NCBI GenBank assembly: GCA_025352375.1
Contig: JANXTL010000261.1
Coordinates: 1 to 46,704, forward strand
Length of the DNA: 46,704 nucleotides
Direction of reading: 5' to 3'
Origin: Acetobacteraceae bacterium
Lineage (GTDB): Bacteria; Pseudomonadota; Alphaproteobacteria; Acetobacterales; Acetobacteraceae
Part shown: positions 9,812 to 17,529 of the stretch, one piece after another
Layout: the number at the start of each line of letters is the position of its first letter
How positions within the stretch are numbered: the first letter of the stretch is position 1
Position numbers and translations under genes: made by a program
Notes under the pieces: model-generated
Database searches by the model: none
What the model was told of the DNA's origin: nothing
Seen by the model: the letters and a program-made list of their open reading frames with translations, nothing else

Positions 9812-10033
9812 GTGCCATTGCAAATCGACCTGAAGCGTATGGCGAGACTGCGTGGCGGTGGATTGTCGTTCAGGGCCGCGGTGACGCTGGGTCTGGGCCT
9901 TAGTCATGTAGAGCCCTCACGGGGGAGCATTCGCTATAATGGCGCTGGCTTCAAGGGGGACCGGGAGGCCATCGCTCGCGATTTCGCGAATGCTGCCGAG
10001 AAGGCGGCGCGAGGTTCCTCGCGCAATGGGTGA
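9812..10033 (+). CDS. Hypothetical small protein (73 aa)
   Basis: Not recognised. I chose the GTG start because AGGAG lies 8 bases upstream (9799-9803); an ATG 39 bases earlier is in frame but has no ribosome site. The protein is basic, with no membrane segment or cysteine motif, and contains MARLRGGGLSFRAAVTLGLG. It lies 40 bases before the DUF2335 gene and may be co-transcribed with it. The upstream region is AT-rich for this genome, which suits a promoter. Real-gene status is likely but not certain. Confidence 0.5.
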   Translation: MPLQIDLKRMARLRGGGLSFRAAVTLGLGLSHVEPSRGSIRYNGAGFKGDREAIARDFANAAEKAARGSSRNG

Positions 10034-10073
10034 AACCCGTCTCACGGAAAGCCTGCGTACGGCTGGCCGGTAG

Positions 10074-10634
10074 ATGGAAACATCGATGGAAGAGCGCGAT
10101 GGGCTGAAGGCCACCATTGACGGTGCCGTTAAACGTAGTCTCGACCAGGCCTTGCGTGCCGCGGGTGTCAGTGTCCCAGCCGTCAAGGAGCAGGCGGTCG
10201 CCGATCGGATTACCCGCGCAGTGACGATCGAAGTTGCCCATACGACCCAGGCCATCTACGAAGGGCCGATGCCGCCGCCCGCCATGCTGAAGGCCTTCGA
10301 TGCGGTCGTGCCTGGACTGGCCAAACAGATCGCCGATATGGCGGTCGACGAACAGAAGCACCGCCATATTTGGGAACGCCGTGCTCTCTGGAACAATATC
10401 TTCGCCGAGTCCGGTGGGCTGTTTCTCGGCTCCCTTATCGCGGTCGTCTGCGCGGTGTTTGCCGGGGCGCTGGCGTGGAATGGTAACAACATCGGGGCGG
10501 GGATCATGCTCAGCGTTGTCGCGGTTTCCATCGTCAAGACGATCGTCAACGGCCGCCATGGGAGCGCACCCGCGCGGCCGGCAACGCAAGAGTCTCGCGC
10601 GCCTGCCAAAAAATCAGGGCGTCGCACCCGGTGA
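10074..10634 (+). CDS. DUF2335 family membrane protein
   Basis: A 186-residue protein with a helical N-terminal half, the GPMPPPAML motif (residues 64-72) and two membrane segments near 113-134 and 138-158. The tail is basic and extends into the cytoplasm. The proline motif followed by AFDAVVPGLAKQIADMAVDEQKHRH is the signature I associate with DUF2335, a family of predicted membrane proteins with no assigned function. The start could also be the ATG four codons later; neither has a strong ribosome site. It is next to the tRNA-Met gene and has no functional link to its neighbours that I can see. Confidence 0.7.
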   Translation: METSMEERDGLKATIDGAVKRSLDQALRAAGVSVPAVKEQAVADRITRAVTIEVAHTTQAIYEGPMPPPAMLKAFDAVVPGLAKQIADMAVDEQKHRHIWERRALWNNIFAESGGLFLGSLIAVVCAVFAGALAWNGNNIGAGIMLSVVAVSIVKTIVNGRHGSAPARPATQESRAPAKKSGRRTR

Positions 10635-10735
10635 GCCGGTATGGCCGGCGCGGCGGAATTATCCGGTGTCCCAGTTGACGGGGTGAGGCGAGGGGATTAT
10701 CTACCCGCTTCCCGGCCGGCATGGCTGGTGGAAAT

Positions 10736-10810
10736 GGCGGCGTAGCTCAGCGGTAGAGCAGGAGAATCATAATCTCTTGGTCGGTGGTTCAAATCCGCCC
10801 GCCGCTACCA
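10736..10810 (+). tRNA. tRNA-Met (CAT), elongator
   Basis: A 75-base cloverleaf with encoded CCA. The acceptor is GGCGGCG/CGCCGCT with a G1-U72 wobble, the D-arm is GCTC...GAGC, and the anticodon stem GGAGA/TCTCT carries loop ATCATAA (anticodon CAT). The T-arm is GGTGG/CCGCC around TTCAAAT. The GGCGGnGTAGCTCAG start and the ATCATAA loop match elongator tRNA-Met of alphaproteobacteria rather than the initiator, which has a 1-72 mismatch. A lysidine-modified tRNA-Ile(CAT) is the alternative. Confidence 0.93.
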
Positions 10811-10823
10811 TCCTTCCACGGTC

Positions 10824-11894
10824 CTAAACCGCCCTAACCCCCATCAAATGCCCCGAATAGACCACCGTACTCCGGTCGTGCAGCCGCACATGCCATGGGA
10901 AATCGGTGACCTCTCCGACCAGCCGCAGTCCCGTCTGGCTTGCCTCCGCGGCGAGCAGCGCGCGCAGTTGCGGTTCCGCCGCGCCCTCCATCGCCCCGCG
11001 CTGGGAGTGGCCGCCGATCCACCCGAGCGGTAGCGTCGCCTGCGTCGACCAGTCGTATGGCGTGGCCAGCACCGCCCCGCCATCGGCCATCAGGAGCGCC
11101 CCGATCGCCATCAGCAGGCCCCGCGGGTCCGGCACGCAGTCCAACACATTCATCGCCGCAACCGTCGCGAAGTGCTTCGCCGCGAAGGGCATGGCCATGG
11201 CGTCGCAAGCCCAGAAATCCACCTGTTCCGGGTTGTCCACCGGCACGGCGAAGCGTCGCCGGTCGTAGACCAGCCCGATCCGGCGGCGCGCATAAACAAC
11301 CTCCCCGGTGGTAAGCGCACGCCGGGCGACCCGCAGCATGGAAAAGTTCAGATCGATACCCAGCACTAAACCCGTCCGCCGCCCGGCCAAGGTCATACTC
11401 GACCGACCAACCGAACAGCCGATATCCAGCGTCGGGCCATCCGGCCCGGCGGAACCGAGGAGATCGAGGCCGGCGCTCAGGCAACGCCCCATTGCCCCGG
11501 ACGGATAGGCCGAAGGCGCCTCCCTCGGATCGAACTCCCCCCAATGGTCGTGCACGTAGGAACTGATGTGGAAGCGGGTTGTATCGAACGCGCTGCCAGG
11601 TCCGGCGGCATCGCCCAGCAAGGTCTCGAGCGGTGCCGACAGATCGTCCCGCGCGTTCACATGCCAGAGGAAATCGCCCAGGTATTTGGCGACATCCGGC
11701 ACGATGATCGGAATGCCGTCGACGATGGGGTATTCCTGCCGGCAAACGGGCTCCTGGCAGTGCAGAATACCCTCCAGCACGTCGTCGCCGATCCGTCGTT
11801 CGATCGTCGCCAGCACGATCGGCACTTCGCCACGCCCCCCCGTGCGGCAGCGCGGGCAGATCGGAGCTAGCTCCTCGAAATGGCGCAGGCGCAA
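10824..11894 (-). CDS. Trm112-like zinc domain plus class I SAM methyltransferase, linked to PAAR
   Basis: The 356-residue product has two parts. The N-terminal 70 residues look like a Trm112-type zinc domain, with C13, C16, C46, C51 and the closing CRQEYPIVDGIPIIVPD. The rest is a Rossmann-fold methyltransferase with motif I LDIGCSVGR (156-164), the acidic ribose-binding loop GIDLN, and DAMAMPF in the motif III region. No signal peptide or membrane segment is present. The start is TTG, 6 bases after the PAAR stop, with no ribosome site of its own, so translation is probably coupled to PAAR. The substrate is unknown. It could modify a T6SS component, act on a small molecule, or be a cargo protein; nothing in the sequence decides this. 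Confidence 0.75.
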   Translation of the reverse strand: MRLRHFEELAPICPRCRTGGRGEVPIVLATIERRIGDDVLEGILHCQEPVCRQEYPIVDGIPIIVPDVAKYLGDFLWHVNARDDLSAPLETLLGDAAGPGSAFDTTRFHISSYVHDHWGEFDPREAPSAYPSGAMGRCLSAGLDLLGSAGPDGPTLDIGCSVGRSSMTLAGRRTGLVLGIDLNFSMLRVARRALTTGEVVYARRRIGLVYDRRRFAVPVDNPEQVDFWACDAMAMPFAAKHFATVAAMNVLDCVPDPRGLLMAIGALLMADGGAVLATPYDWSTQATLPLGWIGGHSQRGAMEGAAEPQLRALLAAEASQTGLRLVGEVTDFPWHVRLHDRSTVVYSGHLMGVRAV

Positions 11895-11900
11895 ATGCGG

Positions 11901-12290
11901 TCAGCCGATCAGCACGGTCGGGCAACCCGGCGGCATGATCATGCCCATGGGGCCTGGAATCGGGCCAACGCACGCGGCGTGCATGGTCTGATCGGTGATC
12001 CGGGCCGCCGGCAAATTGCCGATCAGCACCGTGGGCGCGCCTGGTGGAATGATCACGCCAGGACCCCCGGGGATGCATCCTGGAATCAGGCATGGCATGG
12101 TCATGTCGGTCACGCGGGCGGCGGGCATACCGCCGATCAGTACCGTGGGCGCACATGGCGGAATGATCATCAGGGGCATCGGCGGATGCGGAAGCGGCGT
12201 GGGCGTGGGTGCGGGTGGGTGCATCGGCGCATGGCAATGCGGCCCCGTCTGCAACACTTGATCGGTCAGTCGAGCGGCCGGCAGTCCCAT
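11901..12290 (-). CDS. PAAR-like (DUF4150-type) T6SS spike tip protein
   Basis: A 129-residue protein that should cap the VgrG spike. It is built from repeated units of the form P-x-PTVLIG-x-x-PAAR-x-TD. Two complete copies occur, and the terminal PTVLIG at the end joins in register with the PAARLTD at the start, giving a circularly closed three-fold repeat. Conserved Cys and His residues (GPHCH, MPC, HAAC) are well placed to bind the tip metal. The unit repeats at DNA level as well, around 11919, 12018 and 12135. No C-terminal toxin domain is fused, so it is a bare tip. It lies between an orphan gene and a methyltransferase gene in one leftward unit. Confidence 0.88.
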   Translation of the reverse strand: MGLPAARLTDQVLQTGPHCHAPMHPPAPTPTPLPHPPMPLMIIPPCAPTVLIGGMPAARVTDMTMPCLIPGCIPGGPGVIIPPGAPTVLIGNLPAARITDQTMHAACVGPIPGPMGMIMPPGCPTVLIG

Positions 12291-12381
12291 GGCTCATTCC
12301 TTTGCTTCGCCGCGTGGACCGACGTTACGCCGGCCCTGGCGCCAACGCCACAGTACACACGGCAAATTGAACGCCCAGCTA

Positions 12382-12642
12382 TCACGGCGCGATCCGGAAG
12401 CCATCCGGCGGCAGCGTAATGTCGACGCAAACGACGATATCACGGCCGACGACCGGCAGTGGAATCTTCAAAACGGAGTCGGGCTCGTCCTCGGCCGCCG
12501 GAATGCCGCCCCGCTTGAACATTTTAGAGCCGACCTTGCCGGTCGCCAGCACGTCGAACCACAGGTCGAAGCCAAGGAACACCGAGGCCACCTTGTTGGG
12601 GTGCCGGGCGATGGCGGCACCGAGTTCCGCGACGGTTGCCAA
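12382..12642 (-). CDS. Orphan 86-aa protein upstream of PAAR
   Basis: Not recognised. The TTG start was chosen because a strong AGGAG lies 7 bases before it; the frame is open further upstream but that part has no ribosome site. The protein is compact, with an Ala-rich helix at the start (TVAELGAAIARHPNK) and a beta-rich end (VLKIPLPVVGRDIVVCVDI). It has no signal peptide, membrane segment or catalytic motif. It is the first gene of the leftward unit with PAAR and the methyltransferase, and is divergent from vgrG. A small adaptor, a baseplate or tip accessory, or an effector are possible; none is shown. Confidence 0.6.
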   Translation of the reverse strand: MATVAELGAAIARHPNKVASVFLGFDLWFDVLATGKVGSKMFKRGGIPAAEDEPDSVLKIPLPVVGRDIVVCVDITLPPDGFRIAP

Positions 12643-12649
12643 GACGGTG

Positions 12650-12654
12650 CTCCT
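12650..12654 (-). promoter_or_regulatory. Ribosome binding site fixing the TTG start of the orphan gene
   Basis: Reads AGGAG on the minus strand, 7 bases before the TTG. It is the only good Shine-Dalgarno match in this open frame and decides the start. Confidence 0.65.
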
Positions 12655-13107
12655 GCTTTTGTCGGGGGTCGAAGTTCGGTGCGGCAACCTCTATCCGGCC
12701 GTTGGGGCGGATGCAACGGCGCGGCGGGCGAATGCGGGTGACACCGTTTCGTGATCCGGCACACCGCGTTAGCACGCGAATGTTATGTCCCAAGAGGTTC
12801 TTATCGGACGCCAAACGGGGGTAAACTGCGTTCGCTGCAATACGACGCGGACGACAATTCGTTGCAAAAATGAGGGGTTTCGCGGTACACGGAGACGTGA
12901 GTGCTCCACCAGTGCCCGATGGCTCATGTTTGAGACGCTGCCGCCCGTGGGACTGAACCTTTCCACCCGGGAGAAGCAGGATCGCTATCATGACCCGCCG
13001 CTTGTCAGCCAAACACCCGACCGCCGCGATGGCCACCGAAGTGCGGCCGCGCGTGCGGGTCGCTTGCCGGAACGTTGGCCGTTGCGGTCTTCAACGTTTC
13101 CGGCAGG

Positions 13108-13136
13108 TTGACAATGTCCTTGGTACCCTGTGCCAT
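13108..13136 (+). promoter_or_regulatory. Possible sigma-70-type promoter for the vgrG operon
   Basis: Consensus -35 TTGACA, 17-base spacer, poor -10 TGCCAT. It lies about 115 bases before the vgrG start. Weak on the -10 side; treat as a candidate only. Confidence 0.3.
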
Positions 13137-13252
13137 ACGGCTCGCATGCCAACGAAGCGTCCCCTGCCGTCACCCCCCAGCAGCGTCACGAACGGCGCGT
13201 CCCCGGATTTGATTGCCGGGACACGCCGCTCGAACAGCGGGATTGTCTGAGC

Positions 13253-15229
13253 ATGCCAACCTGGACCCGAACCAATGCCTTGATGTCGATGACGTCGGCG
13301 CTCGGTGCCGACGTTCTGATCCCGATTTCGCTGTCGGCGCACGAGGCGATCAGTACGCCGTTCCAATTCAATGTCGAGGCGGTGTGCCAGCAGGGCACGG
13401 TCGACCCCAATTCGCTTCTGTACCAGCCGGCATGCGTGACACTGCAGGGCAACGGCAACCCGATCCGCTATTTCCACGGCATTGTGCAAAGCGTTTCAGC
13501 CGGTGCTCCGATTCGCGGTCAGTCCGGGGCTGACACCTATACGATCTACAATATCGTGCTCGTGCCGAAATTGTGGTTCATGAGCCAGACGGTCGACTGC
13601 CGGGTCTACGAAACGAAGTCCGCCACCGACATCCTGAACGCGATGTTCGGTGACGTCGGCCTGACCGATCTGACCGGCCCGCCAAGCGCGACGTCTCGCC
13701 AGTACACCGTTCAGTACAACGAATCGGACCTGCATTTCGCTACGCGCCTGATGGAGGAAGAAGGCTGGTTCTACTTCTTCAAGCATACAGCCTCCGCGCA
13801 TACCCTTGTGATCGCGAAGGAGAACTCTTCCTTCACGGCGATCCCGAACGCAACCCTCGGGATCGGTGGATCGAACGCCGATACCAATCCGCATATCGAT
13901 GAGTTCCACAAGAACTCCGCTACAGTTTTCGGCAAATGGTCGTTGCGGGACTACGATCCCGAAAACCCGGCGACGCTGCTGAAAAACGATCAACCGACGA
14001 CGCTCGCAACCGGCGGTGCGGCGGCGCGCGACGCCTTTCGTTGGCCGGCGCTCACGTTTGACAACGGCACGGTCACCAACCGTACCACATGGGAAATGCA
14101 GGCCGCGGAAGCGAGTGCGACCCTGTTCGAGGGCACGACCCATTTTGGTGGGATGGTGGCCGGCGGCACGTTCGTTGTTTCCAGCCGGCCGGCCAGCCCC
14201 TTCGACGGTACCTATGCGGTGCGCGGCACCAGCCACCATGCCCGCGATGAGACCTGGCTCAGTCAGAGCGCCATCGCCACCTATTCCGCGCATTTCACCT
14301 GCTTCCTGAGCAGCGTGACCTGGCGGCAGCCGATGGTCACCCGCCGGCCGCGCCTGGATGGCATTTACACCGGCTTGGTGATGGGACCGCAAAGCTCCGT
14401 CAACGCCGACATCAACATGCAAAGCGGCGAGGAAATTTACACTGACACGCTTGGCCGCGTGAAAGTGCGATTCTTCTGGGATCACCGCGGTGAGGCAACG
14501 GGCAGCGATGCCGTATGGGCTCGGGTGATCCAGCCCTGGGCCGGCAACGGGTGGGGCGCCCAATTCATCCCTCGTGTCGGCACCGAGGTGGCGGTCGGCT
14601 TCGTCGATGGCGATGCCGACCGGCCGATGGTCATGGGCGGCCTATACAACGGTGCATCCGCTCCCATTTATTCGGACTCCGACAAGACCAAGCTTGGCTT
14701 CCGCACCCGATCGACGCTGAGTGGCGGCACGTCGAACTTCAGCGAATTCACCATCGACGACAACAGCGGCAGCGAGCTGATTTATTTCCACGCCGAGAAG
14801 GACTACACGACCGAGGTCGAGCACGACCAAACGCTGACCGTTGACAATTGCCGCGTCGTGACGGTGAAGCAGGACGAGACCGTCACGATCAAGGGCAAGC
14901 AGAGCATTACCGTGACCGGCAACCGCGCGATCGAGGTGAAGCAGGGCAACTTGACGGAGAAGGTCGATCAGGGGAACCAGTCGCTCGACGTGTCGTTGGG
15001 AAACATCTCCGTCAAGGCCGATGCCGGCAAAATCGAAATGGAGGCGATGCAGAGCATTAAACTCACGGTCGGCGGCAACTCGATCACCATCGATCAGACC
15101 GGCATCAAGCTGGATGGGACAATGGTGAAGATTACCGGTCAGGCCATGGCGCAGATGACAAGCCCGCTGACAACGGTCAAAGCCGATGGCATGCTCACCC
15201 TTAAGGGTGGCATTACGATGATCAACTGA
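13253..15229 (+). CDS. tssI: T6SS spike protein VgrG (TssI)
   Basis: VgrG forms the trimeric needle that is pushed out by sheath contraction. The 658-residue product has the gp27-like base (residues 1 to about 380), the OB-fold region with TLGRVKVRFFWDHRG and the GTEVAVGFVDGDADRPMVMGGLYN signature, then the gp5-like beta-prism of repeated short strands. These include VTVKQDETVTIKGKQSITV. It stops at GGITMIN without any extra domain, so it is a canonical, not evolved, VgrG. The ATG giving MPTWTRTNALMSM was chosen; the frame is open about 40 codons upstream, but that segment does not look like VgrG. It begins the rightward unit that runs to the phosphatase gene. Confidence 0.95.
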   Translation: MPTWTRTNALMSMTSALGADVLIPISLSAHEAISTPFQFNVEAVCQQGTVDPNSLLYQPACVTLQGNGNPIRYFHGIVQSVSAGAPIRGQSGADTYTIYNIVLVPKLWFMSQTVDCRVYETKSATDILNAMFGDVGLTDLTGPPSATSRQYTVQYNESDLHFATRLMEEEGWFYFFKHTASAHTLVIAKENSSFTAIPNATLGIGGSNADTNPHIDEFHKNSATVFGKWSLRDYDPENPATLLKNDQPTTLATGGAAARDAFRWPALTFDNGTVTNRTTWEMQAAEASATLFEGTTHFGGMVAGGTFVVSSRPASPFDGTYAVRGTSHHARDETWLSQSAIATYSAHFTCFLSSVTWRQPMVTRRPRLDGIYTGLVMGPQSSVNADINMQSGEEIYTDTLGRVKVRFFWDHRGEATGSDAVWARVIQPWAGNGWGAQFIPRVGTEVAVGFVDGDADRPMVMGGLYNGASAPIYSDSDKTKLGFRTRSTLSGGTSNFSEFTIDDNSGSELIYFHAEKDYTTEVEHDQTLTVDNCRVVTVKQDETVTIKGKQSITVTGNRAIEVKQGNLTEKVDQGNQSLDVSLGNISVKADAGKIEMEAMQSIKLTVGGNSITIDQTGIKLDGTMVKITGQAMAQMTSPLTTVKADGMLTLKGGITMIN

Positions 15230-15230
15230 C

Positions 15231-15821
15231 ATGTCGCAGAGCTTGGGCAAAATTCTGGATACGGATTTCTCGGCCATCCGGCCGCGTGTCGGGCTGTCCA
15301 CCGATGCGGCCACGGTGCTGACCAATGTGACGCAGGTGCCGGACGCCCTGCAGCGGCTGGAAGCCAGCGGCTTTCTGGTGGAAGCCGCGCGTCTCGTGGC
15401 GCATGCGCTGCCAAAACGTGAGGCGGTTTGGTGGGCCTGCATGTGTGCCTTCCACACCGCGCCGCCCGATTTGCCTGAAAATGATCGTTTGGCACGCGAA
15501 CTGGCGGAAAACTGGGTCCGCCAGCAGTCCGACAAGCTCCGGCGGGAGGCCATGACCAAAGCCGAAGCGGGCGATTTCGCAACACCGGAAGCCTGGGCCG
15601 CGGTGGCGGCCTTCTGGAGCGGCGATTCGATGGCGCCTGAGGGCCAGGCAGCGGTTGTGCCGGCGCCGCACCTTTGCGGCACCGCCGTGGCAGGCGCCAT
15701 CGTGCTTGCTGCGGTGCGTGGCGACCCCCTTCGTCAACCTGCGCGCTTGAAACGTTTCCTGGAAAGTGGGCGTAATATCGCCTCGGGCGGCCCTGGACGA
15801 TTGCCGCCCGAGGAGCCCTGA
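15231..15821 (+). CDS. T6SS-associated DUF6931-like protein
   Basis: A 196-residue, mostly helical, Ala/Trp-rich cytoplasmic protein. The pattern REAVWWACMCAF, the region AEAGDFATPEAWAAVAAFWSG and the late LKRFLESGRNIASGG resemble, from memory, the DUF6931 family often encoded near VgrG or PAAR genes. Its ATG is 1 base after the vgrG stop, so translation is tightly coupled. That position is where tip adaptors or chaperones are commonly found, but no adaptor domain (DUF4123, DUF1795 or DUF2169) is recognisable. Function unknown. The end of the gene contains an 11-bp GC-rich hairpin. Confidence 0.65.
   Translation: MSQSLGKILDTDFSAIRPRVGLSTDAATVLTNVTQVPDALQRLEASGFLVEAARLVAHALPKREAVWWACMCAFHTAPPDLPENDRLARELAENWVRQQSDKLRREAMTKAEAGDFATPEAWAAVAAFWSGDSMAPEGQAAVVPAPHLCGTAVAGAIVLAAVRGDPLRQPARLKRFLESGRNIASGGPGRLPPEEP
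15781..15813 (+). repeat. 11-bp perfect hairpin at the end of the DUF6931-like gene
   Basis: CCTCGGGCGGC pairs perfectly with GCCGCCCGAGG around an 11-base loop, just before the stop codon. There is no T-run behind it, so it is not a standard terminator. It may pause polymerase or protect the 3' end of a processed vgrG message. Confidence 0.6.
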
Positions 15822-15826
15822 TACCC

Positions 15827-15846
15827 ATACCTGACCGGTCTGGTAT
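15827..15846. promoter_or_regulatory. 20-bp dyad, candidate operator before tagH
   Basis: ATACC-N10-GGTAT with inner half-sites GACC/GGTC. All positions are symmetric except one T-T pair on each side, that is 18 of 20 bases. It sits in the only gap of any size between the DUF6931-like gene and tagH. The form suits a dimeric regulator, but the same bases could also form an RNA hairpin. Confidence 0.5.
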
Positions 15847-15912
15847 AAGGACCTCGCACGGGAAACGAGGAAGTGCGATGCAGGATCCCGACAAAACCAT
15901 GAACGTTCGCCC

Positions 15913-17529
15913 ATGAAGCTGGAACTGACCGTCTTGCGCTGCCCCGACTCCGTCGCGCCGGAAGCCCGCACCGTGACGGGTGGGGAGTACTCGGTTGGGC
16001 GCGGTCCCGGTGTCGATTGGGTACTGCCTGACACTGACCGATTGCTGTCCAAACGGCACTTCGCGCTGGCGTTCCGTGCCGGGTCTTGGCAGCTCGCCGA
16101 CACCAGCACGAACGGCACCTTCATCAATACCGACGATACGCCGCTTGGTTCGAAGGTTCGCGTTCTGCGCGATGGCGACCGGGTCCGCCTGGGTCCCTAT
16201 GAAATCGAAGCCAGGCTGGCCGAGGACGCCTTCCAATCCGGCGGTTACGGCTCGTCCCGGCCGCAAGAAACGACGTCGTCCATGGGCGGTTCCTTCGGCG
16301 ATCCGTTCGGAATGGATCCACTGGCGCCGCCACCGCCGCCGCCTCAGCCGTTTGGCGGCAATGTACATACCCGCGCCGAGGTAACGCCGATCCTGCCCGA
16401 GGACGACTTCATGCGCGGGCACGATCCGCTGGATCGCCGCGGTTACGACCCGTTCCAGAACCGGGTTCAGTCGGATCATTCGTCCGCCATGCAGGATGCC
16501 TACCAGCCGCCGCGCGCCGCCGGGCAAATGCCACTGCATTCGGGCGGCGTGATCCCGGGCGACGACCTCCTGCCGGACGACTGGGATAAGGATCTGCTCG
16601 AAGGCATGGGTTCGCCCGTCGCGCCCACGCCATCCCCCCCACCTGTTATGCTGGCGCCAGCGGTCAGACCGGCGGTTCGTCCGGTCGCGCCGCCTGCTCC
16701 CCCCCCTCCGCCATCGGTTGTCACGCCCGCGGCGGCACCGATCGGAGAACCGGTCGAACTCAGCGACAATATTTCCCCGTTCGACGAACCGGCGGACCTG
16801 ATTAACGGCCCGCATCGGCTGGAGCAAAACGCGGTGCCGCTCGCCGTTGCCCATCCGGATCCCGATCCCATTGCAATTCCAGAACGAGAAGCCAGGCCCG
16901 CGCCCGTGCCTCGCCCTGTTGCTCGTTCAGGCGGCGAGGATGCCGGTTTGCTGGCGGCCTTCCTCCAAGGAGCGGGGCTGCCCGATGTTGACCCCACGGA
17001 CCCCGAAGCGACGATGCGCGCCCTGGGGGCGGCGTTCCGGGCCGTCGTATCCGGCCTGCGGGGTGTGCTGATCGCGCGGGCGTCGATCAAGAGCGAATTC
17101 CGCATCGAGCAAACGATGATCCGCGCCCGCGGAAACAACCCCCTTAAATTCTCCTCCGGCGACGACGATGCGTTGTCGGCGCTGTTGGGCACCGGCCGTC
17201 GCGTCGATATGGCGCCCGCCGCCGCGATGACCGACGCACTGAGCGATATCCGGCTGCACGAGCTTGCGACGATGGCCGCGATGCAATCGGCGGTGCGCGC
17301 GCTGATGGAGGGTCTCGATCCCGCCAAAATTCGCACCGCCTCGGAGCAAGGCGGCGCGATGTCGGTGTTGCCGGCGCTGCGCAAAGCCCGCGCCTGGGAT
17401 GCGTTCGAGGCGCTGCATACGAAAACGATCCAGGCACTCAGCGACGATTTCGACAGTGTCTTCGGCAAGGCGTTCGCTCGGGCCTATGAGCGTGCGATGG
17501 ACGAAATATCGGTAAAGGAGAGAGAATGA
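15913..17529 (+). CDS. tagH: T6SS FHA-domain scaffold TagH (Fha/ImpI)
   Basis: The 538-residue cytoplasmic protein reads phosphothreonine marks in T6SS control. The FHA domain fills roughly residues 20-95: GR at 29-30, SKRHF at 46-50 and NGT at 67-69 are the phosphopeptide-binding residues. A long Pro/Asp-rich linker follows, with several runs of four or more prolines. The C-terminal 200 residues are the TagH domain, seen in FLQGAGLPDVDPTDPEATMRALG, EFRIEQTMIRARGNNPLKFS and LHELATMAAMQSAVRALMEGLDP. It overlaps the tssJ start by 4 bases. It is expected to be phosphorylated by the kinase at the other end of the locus and reset by the phosphatase in this operon. Confidence 0.93.
   Translation: MKLELTVLRCPDSVAPEARTVTGGEYSVGRGPGVDWVLPDTDRLLSKRHFALAFRAGSWQLADTSTNGTFINTDDTPLGSKVRVLRDGDRVRLGPYEIEARLAEDAFQSGGYGSSRPQETTSSMGGSFGDPFGMDPLAPPPPPPQPFGGNVHTRAEVTPILPEDDFMRGHDPLDRRGYDPFQNRVQSDHSSAMQDAYQPPRAAGQMPLHSGGVIPGDDLLPDDWDKDLLEGMGSPVAPTPSPPPVMLAPAVRPAVRPVAPPAPPPPPSVVTPAAAPIGEPVELSDNISPFDEPADLINGPHRLEQNAVPLAVAHPDPDPIAIPEREARPAPVPRPVARSGGEDAGLLAAFLQGAGLPDVDPTDPEATMRALGAAFRAVVSGLRGVLIARASIKSEFRIEQTMIRARGNNPLKFSSGDDDALSALLGTGRRVDMAPAAAMTDALSDIRLHELATMAAMQSAVRALMEGLDPAKIRTASEQGGAMSVLPALRKARAWDAFEALHTKTIQALSDDFDSVFGKAFARAYERAMDEISVKERE

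Larger units (their letters stand above)
12643..13252. other. 610-base divergent intergenic region (orphan gene / vgrG)
   Basis: No coding region can be supported; the open frames here are Arg-rich and lack ribosome sites. The region must carry the start signals for both the orphan-PAAR-methyltransferase unit and the vgrG operon. The only promoter-like element noticed is a perfect TTGACA at 13108-13113, with TGCCAT 17 bases further (a weak -10). No sigma-54 -24/-12 element was found by eye. Confidence 0.5.

Noticed and set aside
10834-12297. A long open frame (487 codons) on the minus strand covering both the methyltransferase and PAAR genes in another frame
   Set aside because: The translation is Arg/Ala/Gly-rich with no family features, while the two shorter frames give clear PAAR and methyltransferase motifs. 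It is a shadow caused by high GC.
12785-13111. Possible 108-codon gene between the orphan gene and vgrG
   Set aside because: Arg-rich low-quality translation, no ribosome site, and it fills the region expected to hold divergent promoters.
13108-13136. Sigma-54 control of the vgrG operon, as in some T6SS loci
   Set aside because: No -24/-12 element (TGGCAC-N5-TTGC type) was found by eye before vgrG, tssA or clpV.
13496-14563. A long antisense open frame inside vgrG
   Set aside because: Arg-rich shadow translation without motifs; the vgrG strand is unambiguous.
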